A DNA stretch of 20,267 nt from Euglena gracilis (taxonomy: Eukaryota; Euglenozoa; Euglenophyceae; Euglenales; Euglenaceae), in contig CAAHFI010931617.1 of NCBI GenBank assembly GCA_900893395.1, positions 1-20,267 on the forward strand. The letters are read 5' to 3'. Position numbers and translations under genes: made by a program. The notes beneath the pieces were generated by a model that was given only the letters and a program-made list of their open reading frames with translations, made no database searches and had not been told where the DNA came from. Positions 1 through 7,079 of this stretch are shown piece by piece (positions within the stretch are counted from its first letter, which is position 1; each line of letters opens with the position of its first letter).

Positions 1-168
1 GAGTGTGCTGTGTGTGGCAGGTTGGGTGCGGCTGCTCGATCCAAGAAACGAAGAATTGCCTGGCTTCGGTGTGTGCACTGTTCCTTGCATACTTTTTGGA
101 TCCTGTTGTACCTTGAGGAGGAAACAGTGGCGCTGAGCAACAAGCAACCATGGCTCAACCCTTCTTGA
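1..168 (+). CDS. Partial coding patch with two Cys-x2-Cys knuckles (copy A), cut by the window edge
   Basis: The frame is open from the first base to a stop at 166-168, giving 55 residues. It begins ECAVCGRLG and later has RCVHC, so four cysteines are arranged Cys-x2-Cys-x18-Cys-x2-Cys, the spacing of a small zinc ribbon or zinc finger. The same patch recurs at 11092 (copy B), where the first knuckle is kept but the second is lost. In both copies the GGCAG/GGGAG just after the first knuckle is followed by GTTGGG, a possible splice donor (at 21 here). The real exon may therefore end there, and the second knuckle could be chance. The N-terminal part lies outside the window. A zinc-binding role is inferred only from the cysteine spacing, and I do not recognise the protein. 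Confidence 0.35.
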   Translation, partial: ECAVCGRLGAAARSKKRRIAWLRCVHCSLHTFWILLYLEEETVALSNKQPWLNPS

Positions 169-574
169 TGTCACATAAACAAAGTCAGTGGAAAATTGCA
201 CAGAATGACTCAAACTGAGTGAATCAAATAAAGGCAAATAATTGGTCTTATGTGGAAGTATTCGAAAAATGGTTGCACTGAATCCCCCAAAACATAAGAT
301 CCTGTCGGTTGCTGAAAACCCCAGCGGTCCAATTTCAGTATGTCTTTCATTTCGCTTTTAGCTGAAATTTCAGAGAGCAAAAAAAAAAAACTGCTGCAGG
401 AGTGTTCAAAATAAGTCCAAAACACATGATTTTTAACAAAGAACAAACTGTTTGTGCCAACATTGAACCCATTAAAAATCAGTTGACATAAAAAAATACA
501 AAAGATCAATGGCCAAAAATGCCCCAAAATTGTCGCAAGATGGGGGTCGGGTTCTTTTAAACTGCTTTCCAGAA

Positions 575-1030
575 CACGGGATTTTAAGGATCCCCCCCCC
601 GAGGGGATCCAGCCTCCGGTGGCAAAAAGGCTGCTGGCTGGAAACGAGCTGCTGGCTGGACCCCCTCGGGGGGGATAGGGTGGGGCCGGGGCTGGAGGGG
701 CTGGGCTGGGATGGTCAATGAAAACAAATTTTTCTAAAACCATTTTTGACTTCTCGACATTTTGATGGATAGATCGAGGCTGCAGGTCTGTGATGGAGGA
801 AGCTGCGATGAAGAGAAATAATGCAGGGATAGGTGAGTGGGCAGCTCAGTTGGCTGGCCAGCTTGCGGCTGGCTGGCCCGGCCTCCGGCCAGGCTGGACC
901 CAACTTTATTTCACTCGACCCCTGGGAGGGGGAGCTCCCAGCCCAATTTAGGCTGTTGGCTGGATTTGAGCTGCTGGCTGGCTGCCCCCCCCGGGGGGAT
1001 GGTGTCCCTTCCAGATTAAGAAATACCCTG
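575..1030 (+). mobile_element. Element X1: non-autonomous terminal-inverted-repeat DNA transposon, hAT-like
   Basis: The left end reads CACGGGATTTTAAGGAT and the right end, reverse-complemented, reads CAGGGTATTTCTTAAT, so the ends form an imperfect inverted repeat. The flanks are TTCCAGAA (567-574) and TTTTAGAA (1031-1038), an 8-bp target-site duplication with two C/T differences. The paralogous copy B holds the empty site, one TTCCAGAA at 12353-12360 running straight into GCGCTG. The interior is made of CTGGCTGGC-type repeats and GGATCCCC/GGGGATCC hairpins and has no transposase. An 8-bp duplication with ends starting CAGGG fits the hAT superfamily, a class assignment that is inferred. A second copy lies at 5504-5852. 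Confidence 0.8.
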
Positions 1031-1076
1031 TTTTAGAAGCTTGATCTCATTTGGCAGCTGTTCACTTGTATGCCTC

Positions 1077-1195
1077 CCAGGCGGCGCACATATGACATGG
1101 CCCGGGTTTTCAACCAACTGCGTTGCTTCTGTCCCAAGGAGCTTGCTGCTGATATTGCACAGGCCTTGCATTCCTCCAGTGGAGCATGTACTCAA
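1077..1195 (+). CDS. Possible exon of an unrecognised protein in copy A
   Basis: After an acceptor-like pyrimidine stretch ending CCTCCCAG, the + frame reads RRTYDMARVFNQLRC followed by FCPKELAADIAQALHSSSG. This balanced, helix-prone composition is unlike the low-complexity frames around it. The corresponding part of copy B (about 12400-12480) has indels that break the frame, so the two copies do not share a conserved protein here. The patch could be a surviving exon of the duplicated gene or chance. No family is recognised and the ends are uncertain. Confidence 0.25.
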
Positions 1196-1199
1196 CTGT

Positions 1200-2160
1200 G
1201 CACGCCACCTTCTCATGAGCAACAGGCACACAACACGTGTGGACCGCCTGTGTTTGGGTCTGAAGCTGAGATTTCTGGAGATTGGTTGTTGGGTATGGGA
1301 GGGGGTCTGAACTCTTATCTCTTTAGAGTTAGAGCGAGGCTTACCTGGGGAAAAGGGGGGTCGGACCCCCCCCCTCCGCCACCCCGCCCCCCACCCCGCC
1401 CCCTTGGGTCGGGGCCACCTCGAGAACCGGTGGATTTACACCGTGATTCCGGGTCCGTTCCTGGATTTTTTTTTTAAGTTGCGAGCGACTGGATTTCTAG
1501 TTTCCTAATCACCCTTTGTTGACCCGCAAATCCATGCCAGGCCCAGTTATTCACCGCGAAGGGGTCCAAACTGGGTAGGTTGGCCCGCCCTCCTGAAGAA
1601 GCCCCCCCCTTTGATTCTGCCATTTCGGGCCCAAAAATAGATATTTTCAAAATATCGAAAATGATGCAAAATCAAAGGAAATGTCCAAAAGACCTAAATT
1701 GAAGCCCTTGGAACGCCCTATCTACCGGTATTTTGATTTCCCGCAGCTCACCGCCTAGCCCGAGATACCGCCATTTTTCGGCCGATTTAGGCCATTTTGG
1801 ACACTTTTCCACTGTCAGACAAACAGGCCATTTTAAGCGTTTTTCCGCTTCCTTTTCCGTTTCGGAGGGGTTAAAAATTTTGGGCAATTTATGCCTCCTA
1901 AGACAACGTTGTTTGAAGGAATGGTTGGCTCGTCATCTTCCAAAAAAGTGTCAAAAATTTCCGGCACAGGCCAGCCACTTTTTCATTTCCAGGCCTACCC
2001 CCCTGGGGAGGGGTAGCCTTGGCCGGAAAACTCTGGGGGGGGGGACAGGTGTTTAAGCAATGGTGTGGTCTGGGTCAAAAACCAGTCAGTCACTCTGCAT
2101 AAAAAAAAAGTCACCCCACGTGGAGGAGGGGGTACCCCCACCTATTCAAACGACAGTAAC
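1200..2160. other. Stretch without a supported gene: C-rich tract, T-tracts, one U-type palindrome
   Basis: A short palindrome GGGGGGTC-G-GACCCCCC sits at 1355-1371 and resembles the U-family core. A C-rich tract follows to about 1412. From about 1745 to 1870 the + strand shows loosely spaced T-tracts between GGCC-like words, such as CGGCCGATTTAGGCCATTTT, similar in style to the core of element V1. I see no convincing coding signal. Confidence 0.5.
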
Positions 2161-2162
2161 CT

Positions 2163-2215
2163 TCTGTCCTCCAACCAGGGGGGGGGTCGATGGGCAAAGG
2201 GAGGTCGTTAGAAAT
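2163..2215 (+). repeat. Fragment related to family V
   Basis: Contains TCCAACCAGGGGGGGGGTCG and then GGAGGTCGTTAGAAA, matching words inside element V1 (TCCAACCAGGGG and GGTGGTCGTTAGACA at about 4308-4338). It looks like a short degenerate fragment rather than a complete element. Confidence 0.4.
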
Positions 2216-2335
2216 GGGTCATTTCACATTGGGGGCCATTGGACACATATACATCTATGTGGTCGTAAGGTTGGCAGTGATGCACTCGCACTCCACACAA
2301 TTCACCTGCATTCACATACACGCACGTGCCGCGCA

Positions 2336-2373
2336 TGATGCACACACACGCGCGCGCGCGCACAGACACACAC
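2336..2373. repeat. CA/CG dinucleotide microsatellite
   Basis: A run of CACACACACGCGCGCGCGCA followed by CAGACACACACCC. The alternating purine-pyrimidine CG run is the kind of sequence that can adopt left-handed DNA. No gene is seen between 2216 and 2410. Confidence 0.8.
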
Positions 2374-2412
2374 CCAGACGGTGCTTGAGGAGCAGGTTGA
2401 ACTGTTGGCCCG

Positions 2413-2498
2413 CTGGCCCAGGGCAGAACGGGAAGGCCTGGTGGGGGGGTCGAACCCCACCCGGGAGTTGGGGGGGGTCGACTCCCCCACCCACCACA
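2413..2498 (+). repeat. U-family GC palindrome element, copy 1
   Basis: Two nested palindromes lie in tandem: GGTGGGGGGGTCGAACCCCACC at 2440-2461 and one centred on GTCGAC at 2477-2482 and closing with TCCCCCACCCACCA. It is preceded by GGGCAGAACGGGAA, which recurs inverted at about 3854-3870 beside another U copy. A closely similar two-palindrome arrangement lies at 17411-17475. It has no coding content, and the repeat units are shared across at least five places in the window. Confidence 0.7.
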
Positions 2499-2970
2499 GC
2501 ATTTCCACGATTTCGGGAAAACGGGGATTTTGGCCAGAAAAATTTTTGAAACTTATTTTTTTGAAAATGAACCCAAAACACATACTTTTGATGGAAAACC
2601 ACATTTTTTCACAAAAAAAAACTCAAAAAATTCAGAGTCAAAAAATGGTAGTTTTTAGGACGAGAGGTGAAAAAAACGAAGGTCAAGAAAAGTGGACCAA
2701 TTTTTGGCACAGTCAAATTTTACTGGCATTTTTTCTCTTGAACTTTTTGGACTTTCAATGGCATTTTTTTGCTTGAAAAACCTCTCAAAATGAAAATTTT
2801 GAAAAAACGTTGAATTTTTGGAAGGTGTGAAAAAATGGGGTTTTGGGCGGTTTTTGGGGGGATCCCCTATATGGGTCCCAAAATGGGTCAAACAAAAAAC
2901 ACCCGGAGCCGAAAGCGCGGAAAAAAAATTTCGGTCCAAAAATTAGAGCTCCCGGAAATACGGGAAGAGG
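2499..2970. other. A/T-tract-rich low-complexity stretch without a supported gene
   Basis: Dense runs of A and T (such as GAAAAATTTTTG) alternate on both strands. Open frames here translate to Phe/Lys-rich low-complexity protein. Near 2946-2966 the text CCCGGAAATACGGGAAG leads into the next U copy, and a similar lead-in (CCCCGGAGGTACGGGAAG) precedes the copy at 17567. Confidence 0.5.
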
Positions 2971-3016
2971 CAGTGGGGGGGGTCGACCAAGCACCTTCGG
3001 TCACCCACCCCTTTGG

Positions 3017-3066
3017 CCCGCATCGCCCGCATCGCCCTGCATCGCCTGCATCGCCCTGCATTGCCC
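3017..3066 (+). repeat. Minisatellite, 10-bp unit CATCGCCCTG, array 1
   Basis: About five imperfect direct copies of the 10-mer. The same unit forms arrays at 3671-3701 and 3728-3764. Because 10 is not a multiple of 3, every frame is low complexity, which explains long open frames through this area. Confidence 0.8.
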
Positions 3067-3299
3067 TAGAGCCATCCAATGGTGCCAACCTTCCTCGACA
3101 TCCAACTCGCGACTTTGTGTATTAAATTCGCGGCTCATTGGATGCCAATCCTGGCGTCCAACAATCAGGGTGCGCAGCATGCGCACCCTACAAGCATCTC
3201 AGATTCACATGCCCCACAAGCATCCACGGATGCACATGATCATGCACATGCCTAAAACCGCGACCACAGTCGCCCGTTCATCCCACAACTTAAGATTCC

Positions 3300-3600
3300 C
3301 CCATAACCTCCCTCTCCACCGGAGCATCCACTCTAGGGAGTCATTCAGGGAAGGCCAGACGAGCCAGGGAGGAACATCGTCGACTCAGGTACGAAGCAAG
3401 CACCAATGTGGAGGCTGTACGCAGGTATGTGCAGGGCACGATACCTTCGGCTCCAGGGGAGTCACACACCTCCCCGGAGGGGGACGGGAGGTCCAGCACG
3501 GCAGCAGAGGCAGAAGCACGGGCCGACATGAAGGGCAGGCTGGAGTGGTCTGCAGGGAGGGAGGGACGAGACAACAGAGGTGCACCCAGCAGTATGGGCC
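3300..3600 (+). CDS. Coding-like patch rich in Arg/Glu, unrecognised
   Basis: One + frame, open from about 3290, reads KARRAREEHRRLRYEAS at about 3350-3400, then TNVEAVRRYVQGT, then a hydrophilic Ser/Glu/Ala stretch containing STAAEAEARADMKGRLEW. The composition suggests a charged helical protein segment with a disordered tail. A strong donor-like CGCAG|GTATGT occurs at about 3420-3430, so the exon could end there. It sits inside the unit bounded by inverted U ends, so it might be cargo of that element. No known domain is recognised, the ends are arbitrary, and it may be a remnant. Confidence 0.25.
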
Positions 3601-3670
3601 CAAATATGGACCCCACTTCAGCCATCCAAAATCCCGCATCCAAAAAAATCCAAAAAAAAAATCCCCTCAT

Positions 3671-3764
3671 GCCCTGCATCGCCCTGCATCGCCCTGCATC
3701 GAACCCCACCTTTGGCCTCCAAAATTCGCATCGCCCTGCATCGCCCTGCATCGCCCTGCACCGC
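3671..3764 (+). repeat. Minisatellite, 10-bp unit CATCGCCCTG, arrays 2 and 3
   Basis: Two arrays (3671-3701 and 3728-3764) of the same 10-mer as at 3017, in the same orientation, separated by a unique 27-base spacer. Array 3 runs directly into the right U-type end. Confidence 0.8.
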
Positions 3765-3890
3765 CGAAGGTGCTTGGGGTCGACCCCCTCCACCCACCAT
3801 GCAGGGGGTGGGGGGTCAACCACCCCCACCCACCACCCTGGCTGTTCGGCCGATTCCCGTTCTGCCCTGGCTGGCCCCCCTCCACATCCA
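3764..3890 (-). repeat. U-family GC palindrome element, reverse-orientation copy
   Basis: Read on the minus strand it gives CCAGGGCAGAACGGGAA, then GGTGGTGGGTGGGGGTGG, then a palindrome centred on GTCGAC (about 3779-3784). This is the same order of parts as the copy at 2413-2498. Confidence 0.6.
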
Positions 3891-4034
3891 AAAACCGTAA
3901 GGCTGGAACTTAGGCAGTCTGTTTCGCACTCAACACGCAAGGTGGTCAAACTTGCGCAGTTTGTGCTGAAAACAACGACCTTTTGGGGGTAAACTTGTGG
4001 AACAGAAGCTGCACGGTGCCATTTAAAGACAGCA

Positions 4035-4163
4035 ATGAGAGAGGAAAAAAAAACTGAAAAGATCGCTCAAGCGCGAAGTAGACCGCCAAGGTTGAAGCAA
4101 GAGCCACAGACCGAGGAGCAGCAGGAACACTCCATGCCAGAACAGGGTCGAGTGTGCCCCTAG
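4035..4163 (+). CDS. Short hydrophilic ORF, 42 residues, hypothetical
   Basis: It starts MREEKKTEKIAQARSRPP, continues RLKQEPQTEEQQEHS and stops just before the G-run that precedes element V1. The charged, Gln/Glu-rich composition differs from the low-complexity frames nearby. It could be part of an exon, a small gene or chance. No upstream signal or homologue is recognisable. Confidence 0.15.
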   Translation: MREEKKTEKIAQARSRPPRLKQEPQTEEQQEHSMPEQGRVCP

Positions 4164-4223
4164 GGCAGTGGGGGGGGGGGAGGGAAGCAAGTTCTCGGAG
4201 TGGTGAGTGCAGCCCAGCGATTT

Positions 4224-4824
4224 ACCTCCCCCCCCTTGTCCAACGACCACTAATGTTCGTCTCCGACCGGGGGGGGGGGGCAGTCGCTAAAATGGCCAAT
4301 GTTCGTCTCCAACCAGGGGGGGGGGGTGGTCGTTAGACAAGCGGGGTGGACCCCAAGTCGGAGGAAAATTTACCATAGATGGGGGTATATAGCCATTTTT
4401 GGGCTGTTTTTGCCATTTATTGCTATTTCTTGACTACGGCTGGCCACTTTTGGCCATTTTTTGACATTTTTGGGCGCCTTTGGGAATTTTAGGAATTTTT
4501 GACCGCTTTTCGCCATGTTTGGTCGCTTTTGGCCACTTTTGGCAACTGTTGGCCACACTTTGGCCCCTTTGCTCATTTTTTGGCCTCTTTAGCTGTTTTT
4601 GTTGCTGTTTGGCCATTTTTGCCTTATTTTTTGCTATTTTTGGCAACTTTTTGGGCACCTTTGGCCATTCCTTGGCCATTTTAGGCCATTTTGGGTTATT
4701 TTTGACTGTTTTTAGCCAACTTTTAGTAATTTTGGCCGAACCAACATCGTATACAAAAACATCGTCTCTGACCGGGGGGGGGTGGTCGTTAGACAGCCCG
4801 GTCGTTGGACAAGGGGGGGGAGGT
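4224..4824 (+). mobile_element. Element V1: 601 bp with a perfect 25-bp terminal inverted repeat
   Basis: 4224-4248 (ACCT, eight C, TTGTCCAACGACC) is exactly the reverse complement of 4800-4824 (GGTCGTTGGACAA, eight G, AGGT). Inside each end are G-runs and a second set of facing words (GTTCGTCTCCGACCGGGG at the left, GTCTCTGACCGGGG at the right, plus GGTGGTCGTTAGACA twice). The centre (4377-4740) is a non-coding array of T-tracts. There is no transposase and no clear target-site duplication, so the mode of movement is unknown. Element V2 at 8413-8880 carries the same end blocks in reverse orientation, showing this is a family. Confidence 0.7.
4377..4740 (+). repeat. Phased T-tract array in the core of V1 (predicted curved DNA)
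   Basis: A degenerate unit of roughly GGCCATTTTT repeats along the whole core. By hand I count about 29 T-tracts in about 290 bases from 4447 to 4735, close to one per helical turn. A/T-tracts phased at that spacing are known to produce intrinsic DNA curvature. Open frames across it give only Lys/Pro/Trp-rich or Phe/Leu-rich repeats. Confidence 0.7.
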
Positions 4825-5503
4825 ATGAACATGCACTAGCTGAAGGCCATTATCCCCTCCTTTGCCCAAAAATGCCATTGAAACCCTGGTGATAGGACAG
4901 CGTTGGTGGCGTTTTCAGCACCGTTGGCGTTCTTGTTCGCAATGAAGAAGGCCAATGCAGAGGAGAAATGTGGTTGTTGGTTGGTTACCACACAGGTTAC
5001 TGGAGCCATCTTTTTGACTTCCCACCTTCGCACGAACCCAGATTTTGGACCTGTTTCACCTACCAATTATGCAGGAACCAAAAGCCCCCCCCCCAAATAA
5101 GGCGCCTAGATTTCAGCAACCTCTGCAAAATTAAGCAGCACCGCAACTTAAGCAACCGGACCAAAGCGACCAAAACCCAAATTTAAGCAAACCCCAATTT
5201 AAAGCAACCATCCAATAGAATGCAAGTGAAAGCAATTCTGAGAATTGTAGTTTAAATATAGGGAAAATAAAACCGAGCAACCTTTACCAACTCTTTTAAC
5301 AACTTGCGCTCATTTCTGGTTCATATTGCTTTCATTTCTCTCAAAAAATGTGTGATCGCCATCCTTCATTGGAAAAAAGGAATTTTTTGTTCAAATTAGT
5401 GCAACCCCGCGGTCTCATCCGAAACCAGAAATTCCGGAAACTGCAAATTAAAGCAACCCCTGGGCCAGTCGACCGAACTTCAAAGATGGATTTCCGACCC
5501 ACC
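4825..5503. repeat. No supported gene; dispersed W motifs (AAGCAACCCC type)
   Basis: Recurrent words of the form (A)ATTTAAGCAACCCC appear at about 5110, 5130, 5145, 5180, 5198, 5392 and 5444, with variation. The same motif clusters again at 15783-16137. Between clusters the sequence is ordinary AT-rich DNA. Confidence 0.5.
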
Positions 5504-5852
5504 CAGGGGCTTTCTGAAGGACCCCCCCGGGGGTCCAGTCACCGGCTGGCAAAAAGGCTGCTGGCAGGAAACGAGCTGTGGCTGGACACCCTGGGGGACA
5601 GGGGGGGGGGGGTCCAACGCTGAGGAAAAAAATGTAGCGATAGGTGAGGGGGCAGCCCAGTTGGCTGGCCAGCCTGTGGCTGGCTGGCCAGCCTTCGCGG
5701 CTGGCCCGGCCTTCGCTGAGCTGGACCCAACTTTACTTCATTCGACCCCCGCCAGGGGGGGGGGGGGCTCCCAGCCCGAATTTGGGTTGCTGGCTGCATT
5801 TGAGCTTCTGCCTGGCTAAACCCCCTCGGGGGATGGGGTCCCTCCAAATTAA
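5504..5852 (+). mobile_element. Element X2: second copy of the hAT-like element X
   Basis: The left end is CAGGGGCTTTCTGAAGGA and the right end, reverse-complemented, is CAGGGTTTTCTTAATTTGGA. The interior matches X1 closely in order: GGCAAAAAGGCTGCTGGC, GCGATAGGTGAG, GTTGGCTGGCCAGC, CTGGACCCAACTTTA, and a final hairpin CCCCCTCGGGGG. It lacks about 106 bases present in the middle of X1 (about 715-820). No matching 8-bp direct repeat flanks it, so it is older or its edges have been lost. No transposase. Confidence 0.7.
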
Positions 5853-5884
5853 GAAAACCCTGCCCTATGCCCCCCCTATGTCCA

Positions 5885-6033
5885 ACCTAACCTTTGTCCT
5901 CCGACTGGGGTGACATAACCCCTGCCCCCCCCCCCAGTCCCACCTGACCTTTGTCCTCCTACTGGGGTGACATAGGGTTGTGATAAAAAAAAAGGTGTCC
6001 TCCTACTGGGGGGGTCGTTGGACAAAAGGTCAA
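5885..6033 (+). repeat. V-related tandem repeat, unit about 55 bp
   Basis: Two units share CCTTTGTCCTCC(G/T)ACTGGGG followed by TGACATA (5893 and 5948), and a third partial unit runs into GGGGGGTCGTTGGACAAAAGG. The end part is similar to 11393-11457 in copy B (CATAGGGTTGTGA, AAAAGGT, CGTTGGACA, GGTCAAAAAAA). TCGTTGGACA is the shared V-family word. Confidence 0.5.
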
Positions 6034-6501
6034 AAAAAGTTGGCGGGTAACCCATTCTCACTTGATTGCCCCAATCCGGCCCCGTGGCAATAATAAAACC
6101 AGAATGTTAGTCAAAGGAACAAAACACACCGGGGGCAGTTGTAAGAGCAGCGACGCCGATGGATTCGAGAAGCCAAGCCAATGAAGGCACGGGGTTGTTT
6201 CGCTGGTGAGCAAGCACCTGTGGTCCCCTCCGGTTCGGGCTTCCAACCCTGGGGGGGATCGCGACGCCCCTGGTTGAGGTTGGCCACCCCCCTTAAAGTT
6301 CAGCCGGCTCCTGTTGTGCTTCACAGGATAATCCTTAAAAAAAAATATACCTCCACTACTGAATCCATTTGGCGAGTCCGCCAAGGTTGATCCTGCCAGT
6401 CTTTTTCACAAGGGCGAAAAATTCTGTGCTTTTGGACTGAAAACGCATGGCTCTTCATTCCAACACTTTCGCTATAAACTCGATGTGCTCTCATCCTGCA
6501 G
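6034..6501. other. Stretch without a supported gene
   Basis: Mixed-composition DNA with no repeat family I can name and no frame that looks coding. The 3' end leads into a candidate microexon with strong splice sites. Confidence 0.4.
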
Positions 6502-6833
6502 GATCTAGCTCTATTATCCACAAGACCTGGCAGGTGAGTGCCAAAATTTATGTGGAACAGAAAAATGTGTGGCAATCTTTGCACTTGAAATTCATCAAAG
6601 GCTTTACAATTGAAAATGGTTCTTTGGACCAATCAAACTAAGTTTGTGGAGATCGAAAGGATACCTGTTGTGCAACTCCGACATTTGAGGCAAAAAGGAC
6701 AACAGCGTAAACTTTGGGGGATACTATCAGAGGTGCTTGCCGACAGGGACATGTGCGGTGGATGGAGCAGATCGAAAGAAAAGGGAGGGCGGACGCTGCA
6801 GCCCACCACGCCAGGGACAGGCTCCGTGTTCAG
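6502..6833 (+). CDS. Candidate two-exon gene fragment, unrecognised
   Basis: A 32-nt segment at 6502-6533 is flanked by very good consensus splice sites: TCATCCTGCAG before it and CAG|GTGAGT after it. About 200 bases downstream a second patch begins after ACTATCAG. It reads SEVLADRDM in one frame and then RWMEQIERKGRADAAAHHAR and DRLRVQ in the frame offset by one base, before CAG|GTTGGT at 6834. The hydrophilic, helix-prone composition looks coding. The frame change is the same direction as in the mTERF exons. No family is recognised; it could be a degraded gene or chance. Confidence 0.25.
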
Positions 6834-6965
6834 GTTGGTCTCGGGAACTTCACGTCTAAACAAAACCCTGGGGTCCTGCATTGGGGGCAGGGGATTCACA
6901 TTTTTGCGGGGGAATGCACATCTGACTACTGCAATGGGAGCACACCGCCTGGAAAACTGTCACCT

Positions 6966-7058
6966 AACAGGTTGGCCAGTACCAGGGACCCTGACAACTT
7001 CCTGTGCTGACAGGCTGGCTGGCAATGGGGACCCTGACAAACTTCCTGGGGGGCCCTT
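6966..7058 (+). repeat. Tandem duplication, two units of about 43-50 bp
   Basis: Unit 1 (6966-7008) and unit 2 (7009-7058) share (A/G)ACAGG(T/C)TGGC, then GGGACCCTGACAA, then CTTCCTG. A partial third unit starts GACAGGTTCTTGG at 7059. Small gaps between units explain the length difference. Confidence 0.7.
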
Positions 7059-7079
7059 GACAGGTTCTTGGGCATGAAA

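Larger units (their letters stand above)
1..1130 (+). repeat. Segmental duplication, copy A (partner about 11092-12480)
   Basis: Collinear similarity to copy B in the same orientation. Anchors are the CAVCGRLG patch, 26 identical bases at 134-159 versus 11274-11299, 22 identical bases at 304-325 versus 12037-12058, and the stretch ending CTTGTATGCCTCC (about 1064-1076) versus CTTGTGTGCCTCC near 12400. Divergence between anchors is high, with many small indels, so the duplication is old. Copy A contains element X1, absent from copy B. Copy B contains an insertion at 11353-11902, absent from copy A. Apart from the first patch and a possible exon at 1077-1195, the segment is non-coding. Confidence 0.85.
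2973..3793. mobile_element. Element of about 820 bp bounded by inverted U-family ends
   Basis: The left end GTGGGGGGGGTCGACC-AAGCACCTTCGG (2973-3000) is nearly the reverse complement of the right end (3764-3793, CCGAAGGTGCTTGGGG then TCGACCCCCTCCAC). Just inside each end lies an array of the 10-bp repeat CATCGCCCTG. Between them are a 10-bp-arm hairpin near 3169-3191 and a coding-like patch on the + strand (about 3340-3600). No target-site duplication was found, so this may be a single mobile unit or two U copies that happen to face each other. Confidence 0.45.

Noticed and set aside
2843-3913. Longest open frame of the window (356 codons, + strand)
   Set aside because: It runs through A-rich DNA, the 10-bp minisatellite arrays and U palindromes. 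The translation is His/Pro/Cys-rich low complexity, and the more coding-like residues at 3340-3600 are in another frame.
4434-4839. Open frames on both strands across the V1 core (Lys/Pro-rich on minus, Phe/Leu-rich on plus)
   Set aside because: Direct consequence of the 10-bp T-tract unit. No start context, domain or natural composition.
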